From Halicephalobus mephisto (lineage: Eukaryota > Nematoda > Chromadorea > Rhabditida > Panagrolaimidae): a stretch of DNA of 64,000 bases. This document shows, piece by piece, positions 1 through 10,289 of the stretch. Position 1 is the stretch's first letter. Each line of letters starts with the position of its first letter. Location of the stretch: positions 62,001-126,000 of the forward strand of contig SWDT01000099.1 of assembly GCA_009193035.1 (NCBI GenBank), read 5' to 3'. The notes under the pieces were generated by a model. That model was not told the origin of the DNA. It ran no database searches and saw only the letters and a program-made list of their open reading frames with translations. The translations under genes were made by a program, and so were the position numbers.

Positions 1-520
1 ACTTTTCGCTGTTAATGTAAGAATTTTCCAATTGTAAAATTAAGATTTATTTTTAGAAAAATAATAAAAAAGAAATAAAATTGTTCAAAGAACATTGATC
101 TTTTTTTATAAATAAATCAAAAAATCACTTTTTTGATCTCTCCAGATTAATGACGGCAATTTTTTGATGAAAATAACGTCATCAGTTCAAAAATAAAATT
201 AAAAATTAAAAAACAAAAGAAAACTAAAAATATATGTGAAAATTAAAAAAATTAACAAGTTTGTCGATTTCGAAATTCAATCATAAAAATTAATTTTTTT
301 TAATAAAGTGGTCTTGACGGGAATTTTCAGAATTTTAGAATTTTCAGAATTTTAGAATTTCAGAATTTTCAAATCTCAGATGGTTCTAGAAGTTTTTGTC
401 CGATTTTCGGAATTTTCAGTGGAATTTTAGAATCTGCACGAGATTTCAGACGACTCTAGAAGCAATATTAATGCTTGATCGGACATTTCATCCTTAGTGG
501 GAAGCGCAACCAACAAGGAG

Positions 521-850
521 CAGTTGGTCCCGAACGGATTCTTTTAAAATTAACAAACAGCGTTTGGTCCTGAATGGATTCTTTTAACATCGATAAACAG
601 CGCTTGGTCCCGAACAGATTCTTTTAAAATCAACAGCGCTTGGTCCCGAACGGATTCTTTTAAAATCAACACCGCTTGGTCCCGAACGGATTCTTTTAAA
701 ATCAACAGCGCTTAGTCCTGAATGGATTCTTTTAAAATCAACAGCGTTTGATCCCAAACAGATTCTTTTAAAATCAAAAAACACCGCTTGGTCCCGAACG
801 GATTCTTTTAAAATCAACAGCGTTTGGTCCTGAACGGACTTCCTTAGCAT
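521..850. repeat. 36-base minisatellite, about 9 units
   Basis: Direct tandem repeats with a unit close to GAACGGATTCTTTTAAAATC followed by AACAGCGCTTGGTCCC, 36 bases long. Some copies carry short insertions (for example AAAAAC) or a TGAATGG variant. The array produces an 88-codon minus-strand open frame with a repeated FKRI-type motif, which is a by-product of the 36-base (12-codon) period. Confidence 0.85.
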
Positions 851-1369
851 CGAGAAGGAAGCATACAGTTTTTTTCTAGTTCTGTATTGTGCCTCAGGTA
901 TCTGTTAAGTAAAAATTCTCTACGATATCTACTTTTTCATCGTTACGCGGACCGACAAATACAACAATTAGGATTTTTGGTTTCGAAAATTCTGGCCGTT
1001 GCGGATGATGGAAAAAATAGATCCTATCGAAGGAGATCGACTGATCAAGAACCACCGTGGTGAGTGCAATTGTACCCAGAACCGATCGGCACTGTCCGGG
1101 GAGACTGGCCAAATCGAAAAATATCATCGTCATCAGCCGAACTAGGTCAAATTATCAAACATCTGCACAATGCCAATTTTTTCGACGATTTTATTGATCC
1201 ATGTACTTGACCAGTCAAAGACCGAAAATCTCATTTGTTTTCTAGTCCAAAATGACATTCAAAAAACCGAAAATTTTCAAATTTAACTTTTTTAATTATT
1301 TAAAAAATCAATTTTGTTATAATTTTTGGACATGAATTTTCAGATTTCAGAAAATCAAAATTTCGAATG

Positions 1370-1640
1370 GATTCTAGAAAGTTTGAAATTTCGGATTTTG
1401 AAAATTTAGGAAATTCTAGATTTTGGAAAATTCAAAAAATTCTAGATTTTTAGAAAATTTCGGATTTTGGAAAATTCAGAAACTTTTAGATTTTTAGAAA
1501 ATTCTAGATTTTGGAAAATTCAGAAATTTTTAGATTTTTAGAAAATTCTAGATTTTGGAAAATTCAGAAAATTCAGAAACTTTTAGATTTTTAGAAAATT
1601 TTGGATTTTGGAAAATTCAGAAACCTCTGGATTCTAAGAC
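1370..1640. repeat. Degenerate tandem array, GATTTTGGAAAATTCAGAA type
   Basis: Units of roughly 45-55 bases combine GATTTTGGAAAATTCAGAA with TTTTAGATTTTTAGAAAATTCTA. The GAAnnTTCnnGAA spacing resembles heat-shock-element half-sites, but the composition alone could give this. Confidence 0.6.
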
Positions 1641-3322
1641 TTCAGAAGGTGTTACGTGATTTTTGAAGACTTTAGAATTCTTTATTATATTCTAAAATTT
1701 TCAAACTAAAAAAAATTTAGATTCCAGAAATTTCAAAAAATTCAGTTTTTATACGATTTCAAGAAATTTCAAAATTTACAATCGAAGATTTCACAAAATT
1801 CAAGTATCTAGAAAAATCACCGATAAACAATAAACAAATCGGTGTTTTCAGATTTTAGAGAACCAAAAGTGCACTTTCCCAAGGCATTTACCATTTGGCA
1901 GAGGGATAAATCCGGCTGTTTTCGATTTTTGGACCGAAATAACTCTGGTCAAAGAAGGTTAACGAAGGTTCAAGTACTCAAAAAACAAACCATAAAAGAG
2001 TCCTCGAGAAGTCCATCAAGTTAAAAATAAACTTAAAAAAATTTCAAGTTTCAAAAAATTTTAAAAATCCAAAAATTTCAAATTTTTTTAAATTTAGAAA
2101 TCTAGAAATTTCGAATTTTTTTAAATTTAGAAATCTAAAAATTTCGAATTTTTTTAATTTAGAAATCTAGAAATTTCGAATTTTTTTAATTTAGAAATCT
2201 AGAAATTTCGAATTTTTTTAAATTTAAAAATGTCAGTTTTACCAAAAATTCCTTCGATTAGGCCAGACTTGTCCGGAAAAGGACGTCTACTGACCAGACT
2301 TTCCCGACCTTTTAAACTTCGCCAGTTTATGTTTCAGAAAAAAGAAGATCAATTGGAAAATCGGTCTTAGTTGGTCTCTGATGGGAAAACAGCCTTTTCG
2401 TCCGTACAGTCGGCATTTTGATTAAAACAAAACTGACAAAATTTAATCGCGCGTTCAGCTGAGCCATATCCCGCCAATCAAATTTTAAAAATTAAAAATT
2501 ATCGTTGTTATGAAATAATCTCGAGGAGAATTTCTAAGATCTTTCAGAAATTAAAATAAATAAAAAACTGGTCGATTTGCCAAGTTTACCATTTTCTAAA
2601 AATTTTTCACTTTTCGCGGGAATTCGAAAATTTAAAAACAAAAAATATTTAAAATTGTCTCGATAGGAATTTTAAAAATCGTCCTAAAACAGAGTTGATT
2701 TCAGAAATGAATTATTAAATTAAAAATCTCAAAAAACGAAAATTCTTTTAACACGAATTTTTATGATTTTTAGAAATAGAATTATTCAAAAATAAAAGAG
2801 TCTACTTTAGAAATAGATTACCGGATTTACTACTTTTTTCTACTTTTACAAATTCTTTTTTTGCGCGGGAATTCAAAAATTTCGAAAAATGTTACTTTTT
2901 AAATTGTAACATTTGTCATGTGTACTCAAATATCGGATTTTGTACAACGGAAAAGACGAAGAGATATGAGTCACTTTCTTAAAAGGGAATCATAACCGGA
3001 TGTCGGCTGGATGATTGATTATTCAATATCAAAGATCTTGGAGAAAATTCGCGATGGCTCAGATCATAAGATATCTTTAACCTTGTACTCACTCAGTCCC
3101 TAAAGTTAAGTTAGACAGTCCAGCAAAAACCGAGGAAATTCCTTCTCGATGACCACTCGGATTTTGAACAAATTAAAAACCGAAAGTAAACACTGCAAAA
3201 CCAAGCCCCTTTTGAAGATCATCTCGAATTTGACAAGAACTAGAAAGATCATTGCATGCTCTATCAAGAGTCAGACTTCATAAATTACATTATCCATCAA
3301 ACAGATTATCAACCCAAGGGTT

Positions 3323-3891
3323 TCAAGCAAAGTTGTAGTCGAAATTGAGATAGTCTGCTGGCGTGATTCGCTCGTCGCGACCAAGCAACATGTCGAGGTG
3401 AAGGCGAGAGCTCGGGAAAGCTCCTTGCGGACCGCGGTTGATCTGACTAGCGGCGTACAGTTCGCTGAAATGAACATGATTTATCGAGAGCTTGTGGAAA
3501 AGGATGGGCTTAGAACTAGAAGGTTTGAAGGGGCTTCGATATATCGAAAAAGCGAATTTCCGTACCGAAGGTGAGAAACACTTTAAAACTTAGTGGTTCC
3601 ACAATGTAACGAAGATAGTACTTACTTGACCACCTGTTCTGCCACGCCGTTGCCGCCGAGCATTCTCTTTTCCTCGACGAACTGGTTGACAGTCCGCTTC
3701 ATACGAGACAAATCTGACTGCAGTTCGTGGGTGGACATGACTGGTCTCGCTTGGGGTCCTTCCAGGGCCTTGGCTTCACACAGAGACTGAGTTCCGTGGA
3801 AATTGTCCGTCTTCTTGAGGGCCTCAGGAAGAGGTTCTGCTTCCCGCAACAAATCTCCTTCTCGCTTGGAAAGCTTCAAGATGTCAGTCAT
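3323..3891 (-). CDS. Small unknown coiled-coil-type protein (135 aa, two exons)
   Basis: Two exons: 3891-3626 and 3464-3323. The intron has a GTAAGT donor and a TTTCAG acceptor and keeps the frame (phase 2), giving 135 residues that end ...ADYLNFDYNFA. The start ATG at 3891 lies 9 bases after a GTTCCAG acceptor, compatible with spliced-leader trans-splicing. Residues about 1-40 and 52-85 are rich in Leu, Glu and Lys and look helical (for example STHELQSDLSRMKRTVNQF). The C-terminal exon contains a Pro/Arg-rich segment, GPQGAFPSSRLHLDMLLGRD. There is no signal peptide or membrane span. I do not recognise the family; a small subunit of a cytosolic or nuclear complex is one possibility. It is transcribed divergently from the myotubularin gene, with 283 bases between start codons. 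Confidence 0.75.
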
Positions 3892-4174
3892 GATGGTATC
3901 TGGAACATTATTTATCAAAATCATATAACATTAAATAAAAAAACGCGGAAAAAATGGTGCACAAATGTGGGGAAATTTGATGACAAACTTAGAACAACGA
4001 AAATTCTCTAGAATTTTTCGTGTCAGGATCACCACAGCTAGCACAAGGTTTTTTTCGGTTGACTGGCAAATATTCAGTGCGCAAAAGAATTGTCCGTTTT
4101 TCTCCTTTTTTACCAGACTTTTCTTCATTATTGTGATATTTACTGCTCTATCCACTGAAGACCGGTCGGAACAA
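3892..4174. promoter_or_regulatory. Divergent promoter region between the small gene and mtm-1
   Basis: The 283 bases separate two divergently oriented start codons, so both promoters and any outrons must lie here. I see pyrimidine-rich acceptor-like stretches near both ends but no firm TATA element. The role is inferred from layout. Confidence 0.45.
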
Positions 4175-7036
4175 ATGACATACTATCGACAAAACGGGAA
4201 TAACCGAGCTTCGTACCAAGCCGTGAGTTTTTAGAGTTTTCAGATTCGGTGACTCATGAATCACTTTGAGGCCGAGTCAAGTGACGTAGAACTGCTATAT
4301 GAGTAACTTCCGAGGTTGATTGATTTTATTTCAGTCGATGCAGAGAGGATTGCAGCTGGACGGATCCTCCAGGAACACTTCTGAAGACGACTTCGAGATG
4401 ATTGACAACGAAGAAACGGATAATCCGCCGTGGTTGCTCAGTGGAGAGAAAATACAAAAAATAGGTAAATAATTTAAGCCAGATTCATATATGAAAACAA
4501 CTTTTTAGAAAATTGTGTGTATTTACGAAATCGGATCGAGAAAATCCACGGAAAAGTGACGGTGACCAACTACAGGTTAAAGTTCGAGCCTGATGTAGAA
4601 TGCCCACCTGAGAAAGTTGGTTTTTGAAAATTATCCATATATGAAACTTTACTTTTTGCGGAAACTTGCATAATCAGTGATTTAGGTCACTTTCGAGCTT
4701 CCGCTTGGATTGATCAACGCAATCGAGAAATTCGGCTATTCCAAGGTCCCTGCCCGTAGTGATGACTCTTACGGCATCAAGATAACGTGTAAGGACATGA
4801 GGACCATCAAGTTCCTCCACGACAGATTCATGAGGAACAGAAAGGGACTCTACGACGCCCTCACCCTGAACGCCTTTCCCAATTCGAACCAGAAACCGTT
4901 CTTCGCAAAGATTTACCAGGAACTATTTCACGTCAATGGATGGAATCTCTTCGATCCTATCAAAGAATTTGCCAGAATGGTAAGTCTATTTTGAAAATGA
5001 TCGAAAATCACCACCGTACAGCTCTTGGACGTGTTTTTACTGGAGTTCTCATTAATCATCCCCAAAGAGTTTCCTAGAGTTAATATTTCCGCCACATTGT
5101 ACTCATTTGTGAGTGTCTTTCTACAGATTTCCTCGCGAATGTGGAAAGTGAATTCAAGCTGTTTATATGGCTTGTGTGAATTTCTAAAATTCCTATGGAT
5201 ACATTTCTAAAGTCCCTGAGGGATAAATTTCTAAAGGACATATTAAGGGAGTTTTTAAATATTCCTGTGAGAAAATTCCGAAAATCTATTTAAAAAATCT
5301 CAAATATCTATAAATGAAGTTTTAAATTTTCTCCAATTCAGTTTTTTAATTTTAAAAAATTAAATTAAAATTTTCTGTATATAAATCTTTAAAGTTCTTC
5401 CATTGAAGCCCGAAGCCCTTGTGAATAGTTCTCCAGATTGCTTTTGAGTAGTTTTCTGAACTCCTGCACCTTTATTGAATGAATTCACTCTTTATAGGTT
5501 GTTCTTTGAAACGGAACAACCTAATTAATCGTTTTTACGGCGGTCCATCTACGTTATTTTTAAACTTGTGACATTATCTAAGCTGCTCAAAATCAATTAT
5601 TTCTTGCTTTTAGGGAGTTCCAAATGATCTTTGGGCCGTAAGTAACATTAATGAAGGATATCGATTCATTCCTACTTACCCAAAGGTCCTCGTATTTCCG
5701 CGGTCAGCAGTACGTAAAGGAGATGCTTTTTTTCAAAAAGTCGCGAAATTCCGATCAAGTGGTAGAATTCCGGCTCTTGTTTGGCACAATGCTGAAACTA
5801 CAGCTAGTATTACTAGATCGTCTCAGCCGATGGTGGGAATGACGTTCAAAACATGTTCTGATGACAAATTATTTGTTCAGATGATTTGGGAAGCTAATAA
5901 GAATCACGAAACAAGAAATCTGAAAATATTTGACGCTAGACCAAACACGAATGCTCAAGCTAACAGACTTCGAGGAGGTGGTTATGAAACTAGCTATGGA
6001 AATGCGGATTTGATATTTTTGAATATTCACAGTATTCATGCTATCAGGACAAGTTTGAAGAAATTGAGATCAGTTTGCTACCCTAAAGGAAAGGACAAAT
6101 CTGTCGTTGGAGCGGAAGATAGTCGTTGGGTGGATCACTTGCAAGTAATTATGGATGGAGCTCATCAGATTGTGAACGAAGTGCATGGAATGCAGAATAA
6201 TGTTCTTATTCATTGTTCTGATGGATGGGATAGAACTTCGCAATTGACTTCTCTCTCGATGTTGCTTCTGGATCCTTATTACAGAACTCTCCAAGGTTTT
6301 GCAATCTTAATAGAGAAAGAATGGCTAAGTTTTGGACATAAATTCGCCATTAGATTCGGTCATGGCGTGGATAATCCGAAATCTGATCAACGTTCACCGA
6401 TTTTTGTGCAATGGGTGGATTGTGTATGGCAATATTTGTGTGAATTTCCAAATGCTTTTGAATTTACGATTAATCTTTTAACGACGATGCTGGAAGAAGT
6501 TTATTCATGTAGATTTGGAACTTTTTTATTCAATAATGAACGTGAAAGAGAAGAACAAGAACTTAAATTAACAACTCCAAGTTTTTGGAGTTATATTTTG
6601 GATAATGAAGAATTATTTAAAAATGATAATTATGTTTCAATTAATGGGCCTATTATTACTCCTAATCCTTTGAAATGTAAATTTTGGTACGAGTATTATT
6701 GTCAGTTTAATATGGAAGGTGTAGAAGAAATTCAACAATCTAGCTCGAAAGAATCAGGAGTAAGTTTATTGATTTTTATTGTTTAATTAATTTTTTAGTT
6801 TTTTAAAATTATTTGAGTTTAAAAATTTCAATTTTTGTTAATTTTAAATTTATTTTTATTTATATTATTTTCAATTTTCTGCTTGTTTAATTCTTAGATT
6901 TATGTAGTTTTAAATTAATTTAATCTTTGAGTTTGATTTTATGTATTTTTATTAATTCTTTTTATTTTAGAGAACGCCAATTCGTATGGCTCCTCCTCCA
7001 CCGATTCCTAATGGAGAGAAATTCACCCGGGTTTGA
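4175..7036 (+). CDS. mtm-1: Myotubularin-family 3-phosphoinositide phosphatase (mtm-1 / MTMR2 type)
   Basis: Six exons: 4175-4222, 4335-4464, 4509-4615, 4686-4979, 5614-6759 and 6971-7036. All phases join to give 596 residues. Exons 2-3 encode the PH-GRAM domain (about residues 55-165, including VTVTNYRLKF). Exon 5 is the phosphatase domain, with RIPALVW, FDARP, GGGYE and the Cys-X5-Arg loop HCSDGWDRT intact, so the enzyme should be active. Family members hydrolyse the 3-phosphate of PI3P and PI(3,5)P2 on endosomal membranes. After EKEWLSFGHKF and the conserved SPIFVQ and FGTFLFNNERER segments the protein stops early: the usual coiled coil is missing, but the last residues, FTRV, fit a class I PDZ-binding end (S/T-X-V), as in vertebrate MTM1/MTMR2 proteins. 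The third intron has an unusual GTTGGT donor. A 634-base AT-rich intron separates exons 4 and 5. Confidence 0.93.
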
Positions 7037-7280
7037 GTTGAAATTTCGCAAGGATGAAGCTTGGAATAATGCCTTCAGAATTATTAATCGATTGTTGCAT
7101 TATATATTGGGTGAATAGAAGCATAATCGACCATATTTATAGGATTTTTAAAAATGTTCAAATTTGTTTTTTTCATTCCGATTTTTTGATTTTTTATTGT
7201 GCAAAAATCTCGACGCGAAAATAAGTATAAAGTTTTTGTCGGGAGTTACCGTAATTTATTTCAGTTTTAAACGATTAAAT

Positions 7281-8747
7281 TTACTCGAAAGTACCGTATT
7301 TGGCAGAATCTAAAGTTTCTGAACGAATGTACGAATTTCCACGGCTTCTGACTTCTTGGTAATTCTGATGAATGGTCTTCTGTTTTGTTTCCGGAAGATA
7401 TTTCCAGAAGTAAATTAAGAAGAACAATTGAGCAAATATAAACGGAAAATAAACGAATGCTCCAAATATAGATTGAAAAATAGAGAAATAAAAAGTAGCG
7501 GTAATGGAAGTAATACCTCCAGTAATGAAAATAACTTGAATTCCAGAAGATTTTAGATTAACAGGAAAAAGATCAGCAAGAAGCAGAATTGCAAACATTT
7601 CAATTCCCAAAGACGTTATCAAGAAATTCAAAACGGTGAATAATCCGGACAAAATGATGGTTAAGATAGTAGGTCCAGTAATACTGTAAATTACTTGTGT
7701 GAAGAAGATAATCAAACAAGAAACAAAGTTTATAAAAATACTCAAAAGCATCAAAGGTCTTCTTCCGATTTTCTCGAATAAATATGGAGTTACCAGATTT
7801 AAAGGAAGAAAAATAAAACCACCAATAGAATCGAAAAGAACAGCGTTTGAATCTGAGAAGCCATACCGTACTTTTAGAATGATAGAATTGACGATGAGGA
7901 CTTCAGTAATCCCGAGACACGGGATCATGGCCCCCATTAGAATGATTTTCAGAGAACCCCAAATACCTTTATCTCTGAAAATGTCTCTCATCGATGATGC
8001 GGTGGTCATGGAAATTTCTTTGTCAAACTCGCGAAGAACTTCCACTTCATCCACACTATTTCCGTGATACTTTCTGATGCTCTTTATAATTTCTTTTTCG
8101 TCTTTGTTCTTCATCCTCATGTGTTTCGGGGATTCTGGGATCAGACTGCCAACGGCCATGTAGATTAGACACAATAAAAGAGCTGAAATAAAAATAAAGA
8201 CCCATTTGGAATCAGTTCCAAAGATTTGTTCTATAGCAAAAAATTGAAAAATTCTTCCAGTTAGTTTAGCAGTAATAGCAGTAGCCAAAATGCAGAACCC
8301 GCGGATTGCTTCCGGAGCACATTCACCGATGTATATCTTCGTTATTCCGAATTTCAAAGCACTGCTGATTCCATATAATGCAGTCCCCACGATCGTAAGC
8401 TCTACAGAAGTGAAATAGTACCCAAAAATCCAAGCCAAAGATCCGAAAACAAAAAGTGCAGGTCCGAAGTAAACTGCTGTGTTTTTTCTTCCCCAGGAAT
8501 TCATTTTAGGAACAAAGATTATAGTAGAAACAATAGCTCCCAACGAACTTAGATTTTGAGCGATGGTAAGAATCCGGATAACGCCGGATTCGTCCAAGGG
8601 TGTTCCATAATGGAGAATAACAGATTCGTTCATGAATTTCCCTAGGGGAATCGAAAGTTTGGAAGACACCACGCGTCCTAACTCCAGGTAGGATCCCAAA
8701 AATCCATGGACAAAGATTGTGAAAGTCAAAAAATATGAAGGGAGCAT
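7281..8747 (-). CDS. MFS sugar porter, copy 1 (488 aa, intronless)
   Basis: An uninterrupted 488-codon frame encodes a 12-span major facilitator. Sugar-porter signatures are present in order: a loop 2-3 motif (SWGRKNTAVYFGP), a G-R-G motif after the fifth span (CAPEAIRGF), PESPKHMR after span 6, EKIGRRPL in the loop 8-9 position, and PETKQKTI after span 12. A charged central loop (about residues 210-260) follows the usual topology. Substrate cannot be told from sequence; hexose or disaccharide transport across the plasma membrane is the family default. The gene is a tandem paralogue of the 10290-11756 gene, with nearly identical 3' ends. It has no introns, unlike almost every other gene here. 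Confidence 0.9.
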   Translation of the reverse strand: MLPSYFLTFTIFVHGFLGSYLELGRVVSSKLSIPLGKFMNESVILHYGTPLDESGVIRILTIAQNLSSLGAIVSTIIFVPKMNSWGRKNTAVYFGPALFVFGSLAWIFGYYFTSVELTIVGTALYGISSALKFGITKIYIGECAPEAIRGFCILATAITAKLTGRIFQFFAIEQIFGTDSKWVFIFISALLLCLIYMAVGSLIPESPKHMRMKNKDEKEIIKSIRKYHGNSVDEVEVLREFDKEISMTTASSMRDIFRDKGIWGSLKIILMGAMIPCLGITEVLIVNSIILKVRYGFSDSNAVLFDSIGGFIFLPLNLVTPYLFEKIGRRPLMLLSIFINFVSCLIIFFTQVIYSITGPTILTIILSGLFTVLNFLITSLGIEMFAILLLADLFPVNLKSSGIQVIFITGGITSITATFYFSIFQSIFGAFVYFPFIFAQLFFLIYFWKYLPETKQKTIHQNYQEVRSRGNSYIRSETLDSAKYGTFE

Positions 8748-10289
8748 TTTGGAATAATTTCTCTAATGCGAACGCTTCAAAAGTTGAAATTCCAGATATG
8801 ATATAGGAAGAAGTCAGGTGACTGATAACAATAAAACTGTTCCACGGTCTCAGTAGTTTGAATAGGTAGAAAAAATTAAAGGATTAAGATTTACATCAAT
8901 AAAATAATCTTTAACAACCAAAGGGGAAAGCACAACTTGATTGATATTTTTATGATTTTTATTCCGCACAATAGATGCTATAAAGGGTTTTGGATTTTTC
9001 CATGTTCTTTATTTTATTCTGAACATATTATAGTTATTATATTATCTTTTACAATAACAGTTCAATAATAAAAAAACAAATATCAAGACGATGAAACAAT
9101 GTTACAATACTACCTGATATATGTATTTTTTATGAACAAAATTTTCTTTCTCTCGCCTTTTTGAGTATAAATCTTGAGTTACTCCTATGTGCGAACTCTA
9201 GAACATGCTACATATAGCTGTTCATGTGATTTACAATAAATCTTGTTCTATTGCGTAGATTTTTTTAACTCTGAAGCTTTCGAGAAGCATTATCATAATC
9301 CCTTATTTCAAATAGAATTGATATAAAGAGTATCTTGGAAAAGCTAAGCTGTTCAACAATTCTATTGGAAAAGTGTTCTCGCCATCTTAATTGTTATATT
9401 TAACATCATCAATGCTTCTGTAAATTTCTTCTTTTTCACGAAATTGCACCAGGATTTGCTATTGATTACTAAAAAATCGCAGTTTGTAAGGATCACAATT
9501 TCTCAATTCATAGGATTTTCCATGCTATCTACGATTTTAATATTTTCAAAAATATTCATTAGGATGCTTTCTAAGCTTGGTTATCTTCATGGAACCTCAA
9601 ATTCACCGTTTTCATACTCTAATTTTCATTTTCCTACTTGGAGCAGAAATTCTAGCCATTCAAGATCTGCAAATTTGACTCTCGTATTAGAAATAAGTGG
9701 AAATTGTTTGAATATAGATCATAAGCTTGAATATTTCATTGAAATATTGATGTCTTTACAACCTTCTTTTGAAACAGCAGGAAAAAGTTTCTTATTTAGT
9801 AGTGCAAAGCAGTAACTTCATTAGTGATTGAAGGATTATAGTGTTTGTCATATAACTTCCTTAAACAGAGAATGCGAGAACTAAAGAGGGACATCCGACT
9901 GTCTTTATAGGAACTAATAATTAGTACACAGTACATAATACGACAAAACAATGACAACGAATAATAATGGTCGCTTACTATCCAGGCCTTCATAGCCATG
10001 TTGGTCATTTTCTAAAGGTGCGCGAGTTGCGGGATAATCTAGTGATTGCATATTACTGGAGGTGTGTCAATTTATCCTTTGATGCAATTGCGCGACATTT
10101 TCATTAATATCAAAAATTACGTGAGTAATCGGTGGTGATCTGGAGCTTTTTGAATGGCGTCTCTTCTTTTTTTCAGCATTCCTCGTACATTATCGAAATT
10201 TAAACCAAAACAATAACCTAGTAATAACAAAAAATATAATATTTCCGTTGAGAATTATACAAGTTTATTTTAGTTTTAAACGATTAAAT
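8748..10289. other. Intergenic stretch between transporter duplicates; holds a helicase relic
   Basis: Apart from the decayed Helitron/PIF1-like helicase (listed separately) there is no intact gene. 8748-9100 should contain the promoter of the left-hand transporter gene. 10200-10289 is the 3' flank of the right-hand copy. Confidence 0.6.
9110..9800 (-). pseudogene. Decayed Helitron/PIF1-like helicase fragment
   Basis: Read on the minus strand with stops and frame breaks, this block keeps the C-terminal part of a Helitron-type PIF1 helicase in the right order. First comes LFPAVSKEGCKDINISMKYS (about 9795-9730), matching the family's LPVV...IVNA..K.S region. Next is NTRVKFADLEWLEFLLQVG (about 9690-9630), matching the N.R....FA.WLL.IG segment. 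Then comes CKSHEQLYVACSRVRT (about 9235-9187), matching the family's TH.QLYVALSRV motif, and finally LKIYTQKGERKKILFIKNTY (about 9178-9112). Several TGA/TAA codons interrupt it, so it is dead. The Walker A region and the Rep domain are not visible. Element ends (TC...CTRR) could not be defined. Confidence 0.75.

Larger units (their letters stand above)
1..3322. other. Gene-free repeat-rich intergenic stretch
   Basis: No convincing coding exon was found on either strand. The DNA is A/T-rich with stretches of GAATTTT/TTCTAGAA-type words (about 320-430 and 1370-1640), a 36-base minisatellite (about 521-850, listed separately) and a short tandem array of an about 32-base unit built on AGAAATCTAGAAATTTCGAA (2085-2225). 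A more GC-rich patch at 900-1135 has a 79-codon open frame on the minus strand but no splice or similarity support. The last 350 bases probably include the 3' UTR of the minus-strand gene that ends at 3323. Confidence 0.6.

Noticed and set aside
894..1133. 79-codon minus-strand open frame in a GC-richer patch
   Set aside because: No splice partners, no recognised motif and hydrophobicity without a clear pattern; it remains a possible gene remnant but is not supported.
1842..2024. 60-codon plus-strand open frame after a TTTTCAG
   Set aside because: Short, surrounded by repeats, no coding composition beyond chance.
9444..9815. 123-codon plus-strand open frame
   Set aside because: Antisense to the decayed helicase; the minus strand shows ordered family similarity instead.
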